From positions 1 to 46,594 of the forward strand of contig NZ_JAGGOY010000068.1 of NCBI RefSeq assembly GCF_018614095.1: a stretch of DNA of 46,594 nucleotides. The letters are read 5' to 3'. A program made the position numbers and the translations under genes. Below the pieces are notes generated by a model. That model was given only the letters and a program-made list of their open reading frames with translations. It was not told the origin of the DNA and did not search any database. Below, one piece after another: positions 31,030 to 39,097 of the stretch. The stretch comes from Streptomyces sp. ISL-87 (lineage in GTDB: Bacteria > Actinomycetota > Actinomycetes > Streptomycetales > Streptomycetaceae). Each line of letters opens with the position of its first letter. The first letter of the stretch is position 1.

Positions 31030-32673
31030 ATGATGCAACTGACCCGTACGCACCGGATTCTCATCGGTGTGGTGGTGGCCGGAGCCGTCGTCATCGCGGG
31101 CATCGGATTCGCCGGTTCGTACGCGGCCGTGCGCGCGCTCGCTCTCCAGAAAGGCTTCGGCAGCTTCTCGTTGGTGTTCCCGATCGGCATCGATGCGGGC
31201 ATCTGCGTCCTGCTGGCGCTGGATCTCCTCCTGACCTGGATCAGGATTCCCTTCCCGCTCCTGCGCCAGACGGCGTGGCTGCTGACGGCGGCGACGATCG
31301 CGTTCAATGGTGCGGCGGCCTGGCCGGACCCGTTGGGCGTGGGCATGCACGCCGTGATCCCGATCCTGTTCGTGGTCACGGTGGAGGCAGCCCGGCACGC
31401 GGTGGGCCGGATAGCGGACATCACCGCGGACCGTCACATGGAGGGCGTCCGCATCACGCGCTGGCTCCTCTCGCCGGTCCCCACGTTCAAGCTGTGGCGC
31501 CGGATGAAGCTGTGGGAGCTGCGCTCCTACGAGCAGGCGGTCGTCATGGAGCAGGACCGGCTGATCTATCAGGCCCGGCTCCAGGCCCGGTACGGGCGGG
31601 CCTGGCGGCGCAAGGCCCCGGTGGAGGCGCTGATGCCGCTCCGCCTGGCCCGGATCGGCGTTCCGCTGGCCCAGACGGCCCCGGAGGGCTTGGCGGCGGG
31701 CATCGAACCGGTCCTGCTGGCCCCGGGGCTGGAGACTGCCGAGCACCTGACGGTAGGGCGGGCCGACGCACCGCAGGGCGTTCCGGTCACGGCACCGGCC
31801 ATGGTGGGGGAGAGGGCGGCGGGTTCCGCAGATACGGACGAGAGCCTGGCCTACGCGCTGGAGCCGGCTGCCGACCCCAGCCACGACGGGTACGGTCACG
31901 GCCACCCGTACAGTCCCGAATTCCAGGGAGCGCGGACGCCGACACAGTCTGTCGCTCCCGTGGCCGCCGAGCCGGCTCGTTGGACGGAGGCGGAGCTGTG
32001 GGAGGCCTGCCGCTCGTACGTGGCGCGCACCGGCGGGGCTCCTGATGCCGCCGCTTTCGTCGCGCACCTGGCCGAGGCGTACGGGGTGGTGGACCCGGTG
32101 ACCGGTGGGCCGCTGCCCGTGACCGAGGTGGAGGAGCTGCTGGCCCGGTTCCCCAGCCGGATGGCTGTGACCGGTGAGGGCGCGGTGACCGGTCACGGTG
32201 GCGAACCCCACCCCTTCTTTGAACCCGCCTTGGTCCGAGGTGACGTTCATGCACTCTCCGGGCAGGCCCCGGTGTCCGGTCAGGTGCCGGCGCCATCGGC
32301 TTCGGCCGGTGTCGGGGTGCCGGGCGCAGGACGTCAGCAGACGTCCCCCGACGTGCTGACTGATCCGGTCCCAGGGTCGGCGGGGGAGATCGAGCGTTGG
32401 GAGGCGACGGTCACTGACACCGGTGCGGCCGCTGCTCGGCTTCCCCGGCAGCAGACCGAGGAGCCTGTCCTGGATCCGGTCCAGCAGCAGATACTCACCG
32501 TCGCTGCCTGGCTCGCCGAGGCTGAGGAGACCGGCGTGAAACTGTCTGGGGCAGAGGTGGCCCGCCGCCTGGGGGTATCACCTAAGACGGGCCAGCGCCG
32601 CGTGATCGACGCAGGCAAGCACCTTACCGAGCAGCGCCGACAGCAGGGGCGCGCTCACCTCCGCTCGGTCTGA
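31030..32673 (+). CDS. Second DUF2637 membrane protein with C-terminal helix-turn-helix
   Basis: 547 aa from ATG 31030, which has AAGGAGG upstream; the frame ahead of it crosses the terminator and is not coding. DUF2637 module in the first ~190 residues: ILIGVVVAGAVVIAGIGFAG, FPIGIDAGICVLLALDLLLT, LLTAATIAFNGAAAW, GMHAVIPILFVVTVEAARHA, then RRMKLWELRSYEQAVVMEQD. A long Pro/Ala/Gly linker follows, and the end is GVKLSGAEVARRLGVSPKTG QRRVIDAGKH-type helix-turn-helix. It is intact, unlike the paralogue at 23565. The family accompanies transfer or partition genes on Streptomyces plasmids. TGACCG-type repeats begin within its 3' third. Confidence 0.88.
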   Translation: MMQLTRTHRILIGVVVAGAVVIAGIGFAGSYAAVRALALQKGFGSFSLVFPIGIDAGICVLLALDLLLTWIRIPFPLLRQTAWLLTAATIAFNGAAAWPDPLGVGMHAVIPILFVVTVEAARHAVGRIADITADRHMEGVRITRWLLSPVPTFKLWRRMKLWELRSYEQAVVMEQDRLIYQARLQARYGRAWRRKAPVEALMPLRLARIGVPLAQTAPEGLAAGIEPVLLAPGLETAEHLTVGRADAPQGVPVTAPAMVGERAAGSADTDESLAYALEPAADPSHDGYGHGHPYSPEFQGARTPTQSVAPVAAEPARWTEAELWEACRSYVARTGGAPDAAAFVAHLAEAYGVVDPVTGGPLPVTEVEELLARFPSRMAVTGEGAVTGHGGEPHPFFEPALVRGDVHALSGQAPVSGQVPAPSASAGVGVPGAGRQQTSPDVLTDPVPGSAGEIERWEATVTDTGAAAARLPRQQTEEPVLDPVQQQILTVAAWLAEAEETGVKLSGAEVARRLGVSPKTGQRRVIDAGKHLTEQRRQQGRAHLRSV

Positions 32674-33403
32674 TACTGACCAGCCCCGTGTGACCGATGC
32701 CCAGCGACCGAAGCTTCTGTGACCGGTGACCGATGCCTTGGTGACCGATGACTGGTGACGTGACCGGTGCCCCGGTGACCGGTCACGGCCTAACCGGCCT
32801 TGGTGACGGCGCGGCGGTGACTGATTCGGTGACCGATCCGGTGACTGAATCGGTGAGTGACCGACCATCACCGCACCGGTGCCAGTCACCGACACGCCGG
32901 GTCTGAAGCCCACCCGACGCGAGTGGCTGGCGTCAGGGCGAGGCCTGACCCGCCGTCGTGCTCGGCCGTTCCGCCGTGACCGGTCCAGCAGCCGCACCCC
33001 CTGTGACGTGCGGTTTGACCGATGACCGATGGTCAGGATGACCAGTGACCGATGACCGGTCTGACCTCCATCGGTCATCGGTCATGACCGATCCCCGCGC
33101 TCTGGGGTGGCCGGGTTGTGACCGATCGGGCCGGTGACTGGTGACCGCTTGGGCCGGTGAGTGATCCTGCTGTGGCCGATCCGGGTCCCGGTGACTGGTG
33201 ACCGATCGACGGCTCGTCGGTCACCGGCCATGACCGATTCCCGGGCCGCCGGTCACCAGAACCTCGGCCACTGAACCGCCCTCCCCGGCGTTCCGGATGT
33301 GGCCGGTGAGTGGTGACCGATCGGGGCGGTGACTGGTCCGGGGCGGCCGGTGAGTGGAGGCCGCTACGCTGATCCGTTCTTCAATGACTGGGGAGGCTGT
33401 GCA
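32674..33403. repeat. Gene-free block of about twenty TGACCG(A/G)T repeats
   Basis: From 32690 to about 33340 the motif TGACCGAT or TGACCGGT occurs roughly eighteen times on the plus strand, several as back-to-back pairs (for example 33016-33030 and 33047-33060), with further copies inverted (CGGTCA near 32779, 33072, 33078, 33218, 33250). GTGACTGGTGACC variants fill the gaps. No reading frame is credible. Such an array could be a centromere, origin-proximal protein-binding block or recombination hot spot. Confidence 0.8.
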
Positions 33404-33850
33404 ATGAGTTCGGTGCTGCGCGTTGATGCCGACGGCGGGACGGCTCTGATGCCGTGGCCGGCTGACGAGTTGGAAAGGGGCCTGTTGATCCGGGCCGGGG
33501 TCGGAGGCTCTGCGGATACGGCGGTCTACCACCGTCGGGCCTTGCTTCATGTCCACGGCAACGGGCAGGCCGAGCGTCTTCCGCTGAACTTGGCGGTGTG
33601 GGTGCTGGCTTCGGTGTGGCGGGGGATCGAGCTGCCGTACGGGCTTCACGGCACGGTGATGGTGACCGGCCCTCAGTCCGAGGCGCTGGATGCCGATCTT
33701 GTGGCGGAGGTCCGGGCTGTGTGTGCGGCGGTGGCCGAGGTACGGGCTGAGTGGCAGGACCAGCCGCCGGTCGGCGAGGGCCCCGCCCGCGCCGAACTCC
33801 TCGCCGCGGGCCGGCATGCCAGGGATGCGCTGCGCGCTCCGACGGCCTGA
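33404..33850 (+). CDS. Hypothetical protein, 148 aa
   Basis: ATG 33404 is preceded by GGGGAGG. The frame begins MSSVLRVDADGGTALMPWPA and shows alternating strands and helices: AVYHRRALLHVHGNGQAERL, NLAVWVLASVWRGIELPYGL, LHGTVMVTGPQSEALDADLV and a C-terminal helix (EVRAVCAAVAEVRAEWQ). No membrane segment or known motif; I do not recognise the family. It stands alone between the repeat block and a convergent terminator, so it may depend on promoters inside the repeat block. Confidence 0.68.
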   Translation: MSSVLRVDADGGTALMPWPADELERGLLIRAGVGGSADTAVYHRRALLHVHGNGQAERLPLNLAVWVLASVWRGIELPYGLHGTVMVTGPQSEALDADLVAEVRAVCAAVAEVRAEWQDQPPVGEGPARAELLAAGRHARDALRAPTA

Positions 33851-33867
33851 GCCCTCACACATCAAGT

Positions 33868-33915
33868 GCACTGGACGGCTGCGGGGTGCAGTGCTCCCCC
33901 GCAGCCGTGCAGTGC
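33868..33915. terminator. Bidirectional terminator between 33850 and the Tad operon
   Basis: ACGGCTGCGGGG (33875-33886) pairs with CCCCGCAGCCGT (33897-33908), and the outer GCACTG (33868-33873) with CAGTGC (33910-33915). The long stem lies between convergent stops at 33850 and 33929. Confidence 0.85.
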
Positions 33916-33928
33916 GTGCGATGTCGTG

Positions 33929-36900
33929 TCAGACCCGCACGGCGTGCGCCTCGGAGGGGGCGGGCTTCCCGGACAGGACCAGGGTCATGGTGTCCTCGGT
34001 GGCGTCGTCGAGGGTGATGTCGTACGTCCGTGCCATCTGCTGGATGCGGGCGGCGGTCCGGCGGATCGCGGCGTCGTTCCCGGCGGCCCATTCGATGGTC
34101 AGCAGGTCGCGGTAGAGGACTTCGGAGGTCTCTTCGACGTCCAGGGCCTGGAGGACGGTACGGCGGGCGGCGTCCAGGTCGGGGGTGTCACCGTCGGTGT
34201 GCCAACAGGCCAGGGTGTGCGCGGTGTCGGTGATCCTCGCGAGCATTTCCTGGATGACCGGGTCGGCCCAGGGAAGGGTCCGCCCGTCGAACGGCTTGCC
34301 CCGTACCAGCGCCATCGCCGCTTCCAGGTCGGCGGTGCCGGTCTTCGGGCCCGAGGCCAACCCGCGGGAGGCCAGCGCCTTGAACTGCTCCCAGTCGGAG
34401 GTGACCGACGGATGGAAGGTGTACCCGGCCCCCGTCTTGGGGCGGGGGAGGAGCGGGTGTCCGTCGTCGGTCAACCCGATCACGTTCCGCAGCTCGGACA
34501 GCCGTGAGTGCAGGGTCCGGGTCGTCCATGGGTTGACCGGGTCCATCGCCTGGCACAGGTACTCCATGCTGCGCCCGGGGCGCAGGTGGAGGAGAGCGGC
34601 GACGGCAGTGATCCGGGGGGCGTGTGCGGAGCGGACACCGCCGCTGATCCGCAGGGGCCCGAGCATCTCGATACGAACCTGAGCGCCCTCGTCGGCCGGG
34701 CCGGCCGGGCCGACGGCGGCCGGTGCGGGCTGTGCGGGTGTGGGGCCGTTGTTCTGGTCGGGGACGCGGGGCGGTGTCCCGGTGGGCATAGCCCCGGCCT
34801 GGGCGGCGTCGGCCTCCTGAGAGTCCGACGGTTGAGGTGCGGCCGGGGCGAGTCCGGCGAGGAGCGCGGGGAACGGGTTCCCTGGGTCCTGGGCGTCCTC
34901 GCTGGTGACTCTGACGGTCAGAGGCTGCCCGGTGGCAGCGGCCTGCTCGTGGCTCTCGGCGAACTCCCACGCCCCGGCCGCGGGCGCGGGTTCCTGCGCC
35001 GACACCTGCAAGGCGTGGACGTATTGCCGGTACTGCTCATCGGTGACGCGTTGCAGTGTCACCGGAAGGTCGAGCGGGTCGAGCCGGGTGGCCTGGTCGC
35101 GGGTGGTGTCGAGGATCTCCGCGTGTGGGAAAGCACGCCGGGTGGCGGGGGTGGCGGGCAGGACCACGGCGGTCTGTAGATCACGGGCCGCCGCGAGGGC
35201 GTCGGCCAACTGCGCCACGTGCTCCTCGTCGTGGTCCCCGGCGCCGATCGTCAGCCATGGCAGGACCTGTTCACCGCTCTGATGTGCTTCGAGGAGGAGC
35301 TCGCCGAGGTCGGCGGCAACGGCCGGGAGGTGGGGCATCGTGCGGATCCGGCCCTGCGGCAGCAGCCCGGACAGGCGGGCGCCGAGTCCCGCGGTGAGGA
35401 TCTCGCTGTAATCGGTCCATCCGCAGGTCCCCAACTCCAGGGCGAGGGCGCGGGCGACTTCGAGGACCTCGTCCGGGGTTCCGTCCAGAAGCAGGACACC
35501 GCAGGTCGTCAGATCCGCCAGCAGCAGACCGTCGTCGTCCGCGCCGAGCGTGACCAGTCCGGGGTACGGGGCCTGGACGTCGCCGAGCTCCTCGACGGAT
35601 GGGAGGACCGCCGCGGAATCCAGCGTCCAGGTCCGGGTGTCGGGGCCGGCGGTGAACGGGGCGACGGGGTCGGCCGGCTCGTCCAGCAGCAGAGTGATCG
35701 CGTCGGCCGCGAGGCGCGCACCGCGCACCGCGGGCAGGTCGGTGCCTGCCTCACCGGCGTGGTGGGCCAGGGTCCGCAGGACGCGGTCGAGTAGCTCGAT
35801 GCCCTCCGGCTCGGCCGTGGCGCCGAGGACCTGTTCCAGCTCGGTGGGGTCGCTGTCCTGCGCGATGGTCTGCCCCGCGCGCCTTTGGCGCTGTTGCAGG
35901 ATCCGCCGCACGCCGAGCGCGCCGGCGAGGGATGCCGCGAGCAGCGTTCCGATACCGGCGACCAGCGCCCAATTGACGCTGCTGCTGGCGATCTGCGCCC
36001 GGGAAGCGGGTGCGGCGGGCGAGGTGGGGGAGGGGGACGCGCTCGGGGCGGCCTGCTGGGGGAGTTGGGCGGCTGGAGCGGAAGCGGACGGCGCGGGGGA
36101 CGCGGACGACGGGGGAGTCGTCGCGGTCGTCGCGGACGGGGCGGGCTTCGGGGCGCTCGTGCCGGTGCTCGCGGTGGGGCTGGCCTTCGGCGTGGGGGTG
36201 GCCTGAGCGGTGGGCGCCGTGGACGGTGTGCCGGTGGGCGGGGTGGTGGGGGTGGCGGTGGGGCGGGAGACATTCGGCGCGGGCGTGCCGGACGCCGGCG
36301 CTGCCGTGGGGAGGGTGAGCTTCTGCCCGGGGTAGATGAGATCGGGATCGGTGAAGCTGCCCCCGTCGGGGAGCGGTCCGCCCTCGTTGAGATCGAAGAT
36401 CTCCACGTACCGGTCGGGCGCCCCGAGTTGCTCCCCGGCGATGGTGGTGAGGTTGTCGCCGTCCCGGACGCTGTACTCGGCGGCCTGGGTGGGGGTGGCG
36501 GTGTGGCCGCCCTGGGCCTTCAGTCCCTGCGTCTCGGCCTGGGTGGCGTCGGCGGGAAGGGCCAGGATCCATCCAGGCTGGATCGGCTGATCCGCGTGGA
36601 ACGTGCTCCCGTCGGCCATGGCCCGCCCCTCGTTGAGGGCCGCGATGTCCGTCCACCGCTCGCCGTCCCCGAGGGCCTGTTCGGCGATCGACCACAGGCT
36701 CTCGGCCGGCTTCACGTCCCGCACCGTGTACGTCACCGCCGCGCTCCCGTCTTCGTCGGCCGCCACCGTCGCGGCACCGGCGGTGCTGCCGGTGATGGTG
36801 CCTGGGACGGCGGCCGCGCCGACGCTCACCGGTGCGGCGACGGGGGCCGCTGTCGCGGGCGCGGCCAGGGCCGTTCCGGCGGGCAGGGCCAGGAGCACGG

Positions 36901-37267
36901 CGCCGACCAAGGCGGCGGCGGCCCGTTGCCCGACCAGCCCTCTGATCTGGGGGGCGGCGCGGCCGCGGAGCTGGGCGGGGATTTCCAGCAGGACCGCGCA
37001 CGCGAACAGGGCCCATCCCACCCATCCGGCGACGGCCAGGGCCAGTAGGAAGACCTGGCCCGAGTCGTCGGTGGAGAACAGGTGGGAAAGGGCGGCGAGT
37101 CCGGGTGGCCCGACCATCGTGGTGGCCCACCACAACAGGATCGGCAGGCCTGCCAGCAGTACGGCAAGGACGGTGAGGCTGATCAGGCCGCGCACCATCG
37201 CGGCCGCGGTCTGGGCGCCGCCGCGCGCGGGACGCGCCGGCTTGCGGGCGGTGGTGGGCTTCGGCAT
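33929..37267 (-). CDS. Membrane protein with two LysM domains and a C-terminal BTAD/winged-helix module
   Basis: 1112 aa, last gene of the Tad operon. Membrane helices near residues 28-50, 72-95 and 120-140; LysM repeats at about 179-237 (YTVRDVKPAESLWSIAEQAL) and 264-322 (YSVRDGDNLTTIAGEQLGAP); a Pro/Thr/Ser linker of ~100 residues; another helix at about 433-455 (WALVAGIGTLLAASLAGALG). The rest is cytosolic by prediction and ends, from about 865, in an OmpR-like winged helix plus bacterial transcriptional activator domain (RTLHSRLSELRNVIGL, EVLYRDLLTIEWAAGNDAAI). LysM binds peptidoglycan, BTAD domains are found in SARP regulators; together they could couple wall contact to signalling. Such fusions recur in actinobacterial Tad loci. 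Confidence 0.85.
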   Translation of the reverse strand: MPKPTTARKPARPARGGAQTAAAMVRGLISLTVLAVLLAGLPILLWWATTMVGPPGLAALSHLFSTDDSGQVFLLALAVAGWVGWALFACAVLLEIPAQLRGRAAPQIRGLVGQRAAAALVGAVLLALPAGTALAAPATAAPVAAPVSVGAAAVPGTITGSTAGAATVAADEDGSAAVTYTVRDVKPAESLWSIAEQALGDGERWTDIAALNEGRAMADGSTFHADQPIQPGWILALPADATQAETQGLKAQGGHTATPTQAAEYSVRDGDNLTTIAGEQLGAPDRYVEIFDLNEGGPLPDGGSFTDPDLIYPGQKLTLPTAAPASGTPAPNVSRPTATPTTPPTGTPSTAPTAQATPTPKASPTASTGTSAPKPAPSATTATTPPSSASPAPSASAPAAQLPQQAAPSASPSPTSPAAPASRAQIASSSVNWALVAGIGTLLAASLAGALGVRRILQQRQRRAGQTIAQDSDPTELEQVLGATAEPEGIELLDRVLRTLAHHAGEAGTDLPAVRGARLAADAITLLLDEPADPVAPFTAGPDTRTWTLDSAAVLPSVEELGDVQAPYPGLVTLGADDDGLLLADLTTCGVLLLDGTPDEVLEVARALALELGTCGWTDYSEILTAGLGARLSGLLPQGRIRTMPHLPAVAADLGELLLEAHQSGEQVLPWLTIGAGDHDEEHVAQLADALAAARDLQTAVVLPATPATRRAFPHAEILDTTRDQATRLDPLDLPVTLQRVTDEQYRQYVHALQVSAQEPAPAAGAWEFAESHEQAAATGQPLTVRVTSEDAQDPGNPFPALLAGLAPAAPQPSDSQEADAAQAGAMPTGTPPRVPDQNNGPTPAQPAPAAVGPAGPADEGAQVRIEMLGPLRISGGVRSAHAPRITAVAALLHLRPGRSMEYLCQAMDPVNPWTTRTLHSRLSELRNVIGLTDDGHPLLPRPKTGAGYTFHPSVTSDWEQFKALASRGLASGPKTGTADLEAAMALVRGKPFDGRTLPWADPVIQEMLARITDTAHTLACWHTDGDTPDLDAARRTVLQALDVEETSEVLYRDLLTIEWAAGNDAAIRRTAARIQQMARTYDITLDDATEDTMTLVLSGKPAPSEAHAVRV

Positions 37268-37291
37268 GAGACCGGTCCTATCTGGGCGGGG

Positions 37292-37789
37292 CTATTGGGG
37301 CTGGGTGACGCCGTGCAGCAGTCGGGCGTTTCCGTGGCCGGTGACGCTCATCGACCCGATGCCAACGATCGCGAGGAACTTGGTCGCGTACGCGTCCTGG
37401 ACGGTGACGGTGAGCTGGGTGCGGTCATCGGAGAGGGTGGCGGTGCCCTGGGTGCCGGCTCGGGCCAGGTAGGCCTGGGCGGCGGCCTGCGCTGCCTCGG
37501 GATCCACGCGGACCCCGCTGCCGGTGACGGCGTCCGCCGGGTCGATGGCCTGCCCCGCCGCGCGGGCCGCCTCCATCGCCACGGCGTCAGCCCGCTCGGT
37601 GGCCCGCAGCTTCCCGCCTCCGTCGATCGCCAGACCGATGATCCCCAGAAGGGCGACGGTGACGATCGCGGTGTAGATAGCGATCCCGCCCTCATCGCCG
37701 CGCAACCGGCCTCGAACCGATCCCGATCCCGATTCCGATTCCGGTCCGGGGCTTTCCGGTTGTGCCGGTGTGGGTGCCGGTGTGGTCAT
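37292..37789 (-). CDS. TadG-like pilus assembly protein, 165 aa
   Basis: ATG 37789 with GGGAGGGA upstream. A Pro/Ser-rich head, then DEGGIAIYTAIVTVALLGII GLAIDGGG, the single N-terminal membrane helix with Gly-Glu/Asp-type entry expected of TadE/TadG pseudopilins, followed by a helical extracytoplasmic domain (ERADAVAMEAARAAGQAIDP) and a strand-rich end. Part of the leftward Tad operon, three bases after the previous stop. Would help pilus assembly at the membrane. Confidence 0.78.
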   Translation of the reverse strand: MTTPAPTPAQPESPGPESESGSGSVRGRLRGDEGGIAIYTAIVTVALLGIIGLAIDGGGKLRATERADAVAMEAARAAGQAIDPADAVTGSGVRVDPEAAQAAAQAYLARAGTQGTATLSDDRTQLTVTVQDAYATKFLAIVGIGSMSVTGHGNARLLHGVTQPQ

Positions 37790-37791
37790 GG

Positions 37792-38256
37792 CTATCCCTC
37801 CCGGGATCGGTAGGCGTCAACGACGGACGTGAATCGGCTGGTCAGCGTCTTGGAACCCGGAACCCCGGGCAGCAATAGATCGGACATGGTCACGGTGCAG
37901 GAGATCGTCACGGTGACGGTGCCGACCTCTCCGAGAGGCACGGCCAGCCCGGCCGTGTCCACGCTGGTGCTGCTCGACGCGCAACGGATGCCCTGATCGT
38001 CAAGGGAGCGGGCCGCCGCGGCACTCGCCTCGGCCTGCGCCCCCGACTGGGTGCGCGAGATGGAGGCGGCGCGGGCGGCGTCCTCGGCGGCGGCGTCGAT
38101 CTTCGCGCCGGAGGTGACGATTCGCCCGCCGGCGATCGCCATGCACAACAGCATCAGCAGCAGCGGGGTCACGATCGCGGCGGCGATCGTCTCGCTGCCC
38201 CGGTCGTCCCGCAGCCTGCTCGTCCAACGGCCGGGCCCGGTCGGGTTGTCGGTCAC
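37792..38256 (-). CDS. TadE/TadF-like pseudopilin, 154 aa
   Basis: GTG 38256 overlaps the previous TGA in a GTGA junction. The N-terminal region is RLRDDRGSETIAAAIVTPLL LMLLCMAIAGG, a charged head, RGSE processing-like site and one membrane helix as in TadE-family proteins, then GAKIDAAAEDAARAASISRT and a beta-rich end with two Cys that could form a disulfide. Second of three TadE/G-type genes in a row. Confidence 0.8.
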   Translation of the reverse strand: MTDNPTGPGRWTSRLRDDRGSETIAAAIVTPLLLMLLCMAIAGGRIVTSGAKIDAAAEDAARAASISRTQSGAQAEASAAAARSLDDQGIRCASSSTSVDTAGLAVPLGEVGTVTVTISCTVTMSDLLLPGVPGSKTLTSRFTSVVDAYRSREG

Positions 38257-38696
38257 GGTGCCGCTACCCACCTCTCGCGCGGGGCGCCCGCCGACTGGGA
38301 CACACTCAATCCGGCGATGCCGGGAATCAGGGAGGGCGCATTGCCGGTGACGGTCACCCGTACCTCGGTGGCACTGCTGCCGGAAGTGCTGACCGTGCTA
38401 CTGGTGAGACTGTCGCCCGCGATACGGCCCAACGTCTCGCGGGCCCGTGCCGCGCCCGCGCCCTCGGGGGACTGGTAGGTACGGGCCGCTGCCACCCCTT
38501 CACGGGCGGCGGTCAACGCGATGTTGCGGGCGAAGAACCACATGGCGGCCTGCACCACGGCGACCGTCACCAGGATCACGAACGGGAAGACGATCGCCAT
38601 CTGAATGGACGACTCCCCCCGGTCTCCCCGACCCCGGCCCGATGTCGTGGACTCCTCGGCCTCCGACGCGGGCCCAGACTGCGCAGTGTCCGACAC
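38253..38696 (-). CDS. tadE: TadE-like pseudopilin, 147 aa
   Basis: Reads MSDTAQSGPASEAEESTTSG then RGDRGESSIQMAIVFPFVIL VTVAVVQAAMWFFARN, the most typical TadE segment of the three (RGESSIQMAIVFP). A helical AAREGVAAARTYQSPEGAG stretch and a beta-rich C-terminus follow. TadE-type pseudopilins are cleaved by the Tad prepilin peptidase, which is not encoded in the window. Overlaps the next gene by four bases. Confidence 0.85.
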   Translation of the reverse strand: MSDTAQSGPASEAEESTTSGRGRGDRGESSIQMAIVFPFVILVTVAVVQAAMWFFARNIALTAAREGVAAARTYQSPEGAGAARARETLGRIAGDSLTSSTVSTSGSSATEVRVTVTGNAPSLIPGIAGLSVSQSAGAPRERWVAAP

Positions 38697-38742
38697 CGCG
38701 CCCTCCCCTCTGTCTCTCGGTGTGCTGTCGTACTCGGGCAGG

Positions 38743-38853
38743 TCAGAACTCGAACCGCTCGCCGCCGTACTTGGCGAGAAGGACCACCATCGCCACCGCG
38801 AGCGCGAGCGACCCGACGAGAATCAACAGCCAGATTCTGGCGATCGAGCGCAT
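38743..38853 (-). CDS. Micro-ORF, 36-aa single-helix membrane protein in the Tad operon
   Basis: ATG 38853 has GGGGAGG seven to eight bases upstream; reads MRSIARIWLLILVGSLALAV then AMVVLLAKYGGERFEF and stops at 38743. One membrane helix with a basic start gives N-in topology. It fits the 180-bp gap between tadE and the pilin-like gene, in the same direction, so it is probably a real operon member missed by length cut-offs. Confidence 0.68.
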   Translation of the reverse strand: MRSIARIWLLILVGSLALAVAMVVLLAKYGGERFEF

Positions 38854-38874
38854 GAGGAACCTCCCCTTGTTCGG

Positions 38875-39075
38875 TCAGATCCCGGAGAGCAAGCCGTTGT
38901 ACTTGGTGACGACGATCCCGATTGTCCCGGCGATCGTGAGCGCGCCGGCGACGGCGGCCACCCAGATGATGATGGTCGTGATCGAGATGTCGCCCCGGTC
39001 CTGGGCACTGTGCTTCTGGACCTCCTCCCAACGGGACTTGAGAGCAACGGCCAGGCGGATCGCGTACTTGGTCAT
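38875..39075 (-). CDS. Flp-type pilin-like protein, 66 aa
   Basis: ATG 39075. A basic amphipathic head (MTKYAIRLAVALKSRWEEVQ) precedes DRGDISITTIIIWVAAVAGA LTIAGTIGIVVTKYNG, one long hydrophobic helix near the C-terminus. Size and place between tadC and tadE genes fit the Flp pilin or a pilin-like subunit. The canonical Flp cleavage motif (Gly followed by Glu-Tyr) is not obvious, so whether it is the major pilin is uncertain. Confidence 0.62.
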   Translation of the reverse strand: MTKYAIRLAVALKSRWEEVQKHSAQDRGDISITTIIIWVAAVAGALTIAGTIGIVVTKYNGLLSGI

Positions 39076-39097
39076 CAGGGAATCTCCTTTGCGTGGG

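Noticed and set aside
32674..33403. CRISPR array
   Set aside because: The repeat unit is only 6-8 bp, irregularly spaced and partly inverted, without uniform spacers.
35885..37048. Plus-strand Gly/Arg-rich frame opposite the LysM-BTAD gene
   Set aside because: Antisense shadow of a Pro/Thr/Ala linker region.
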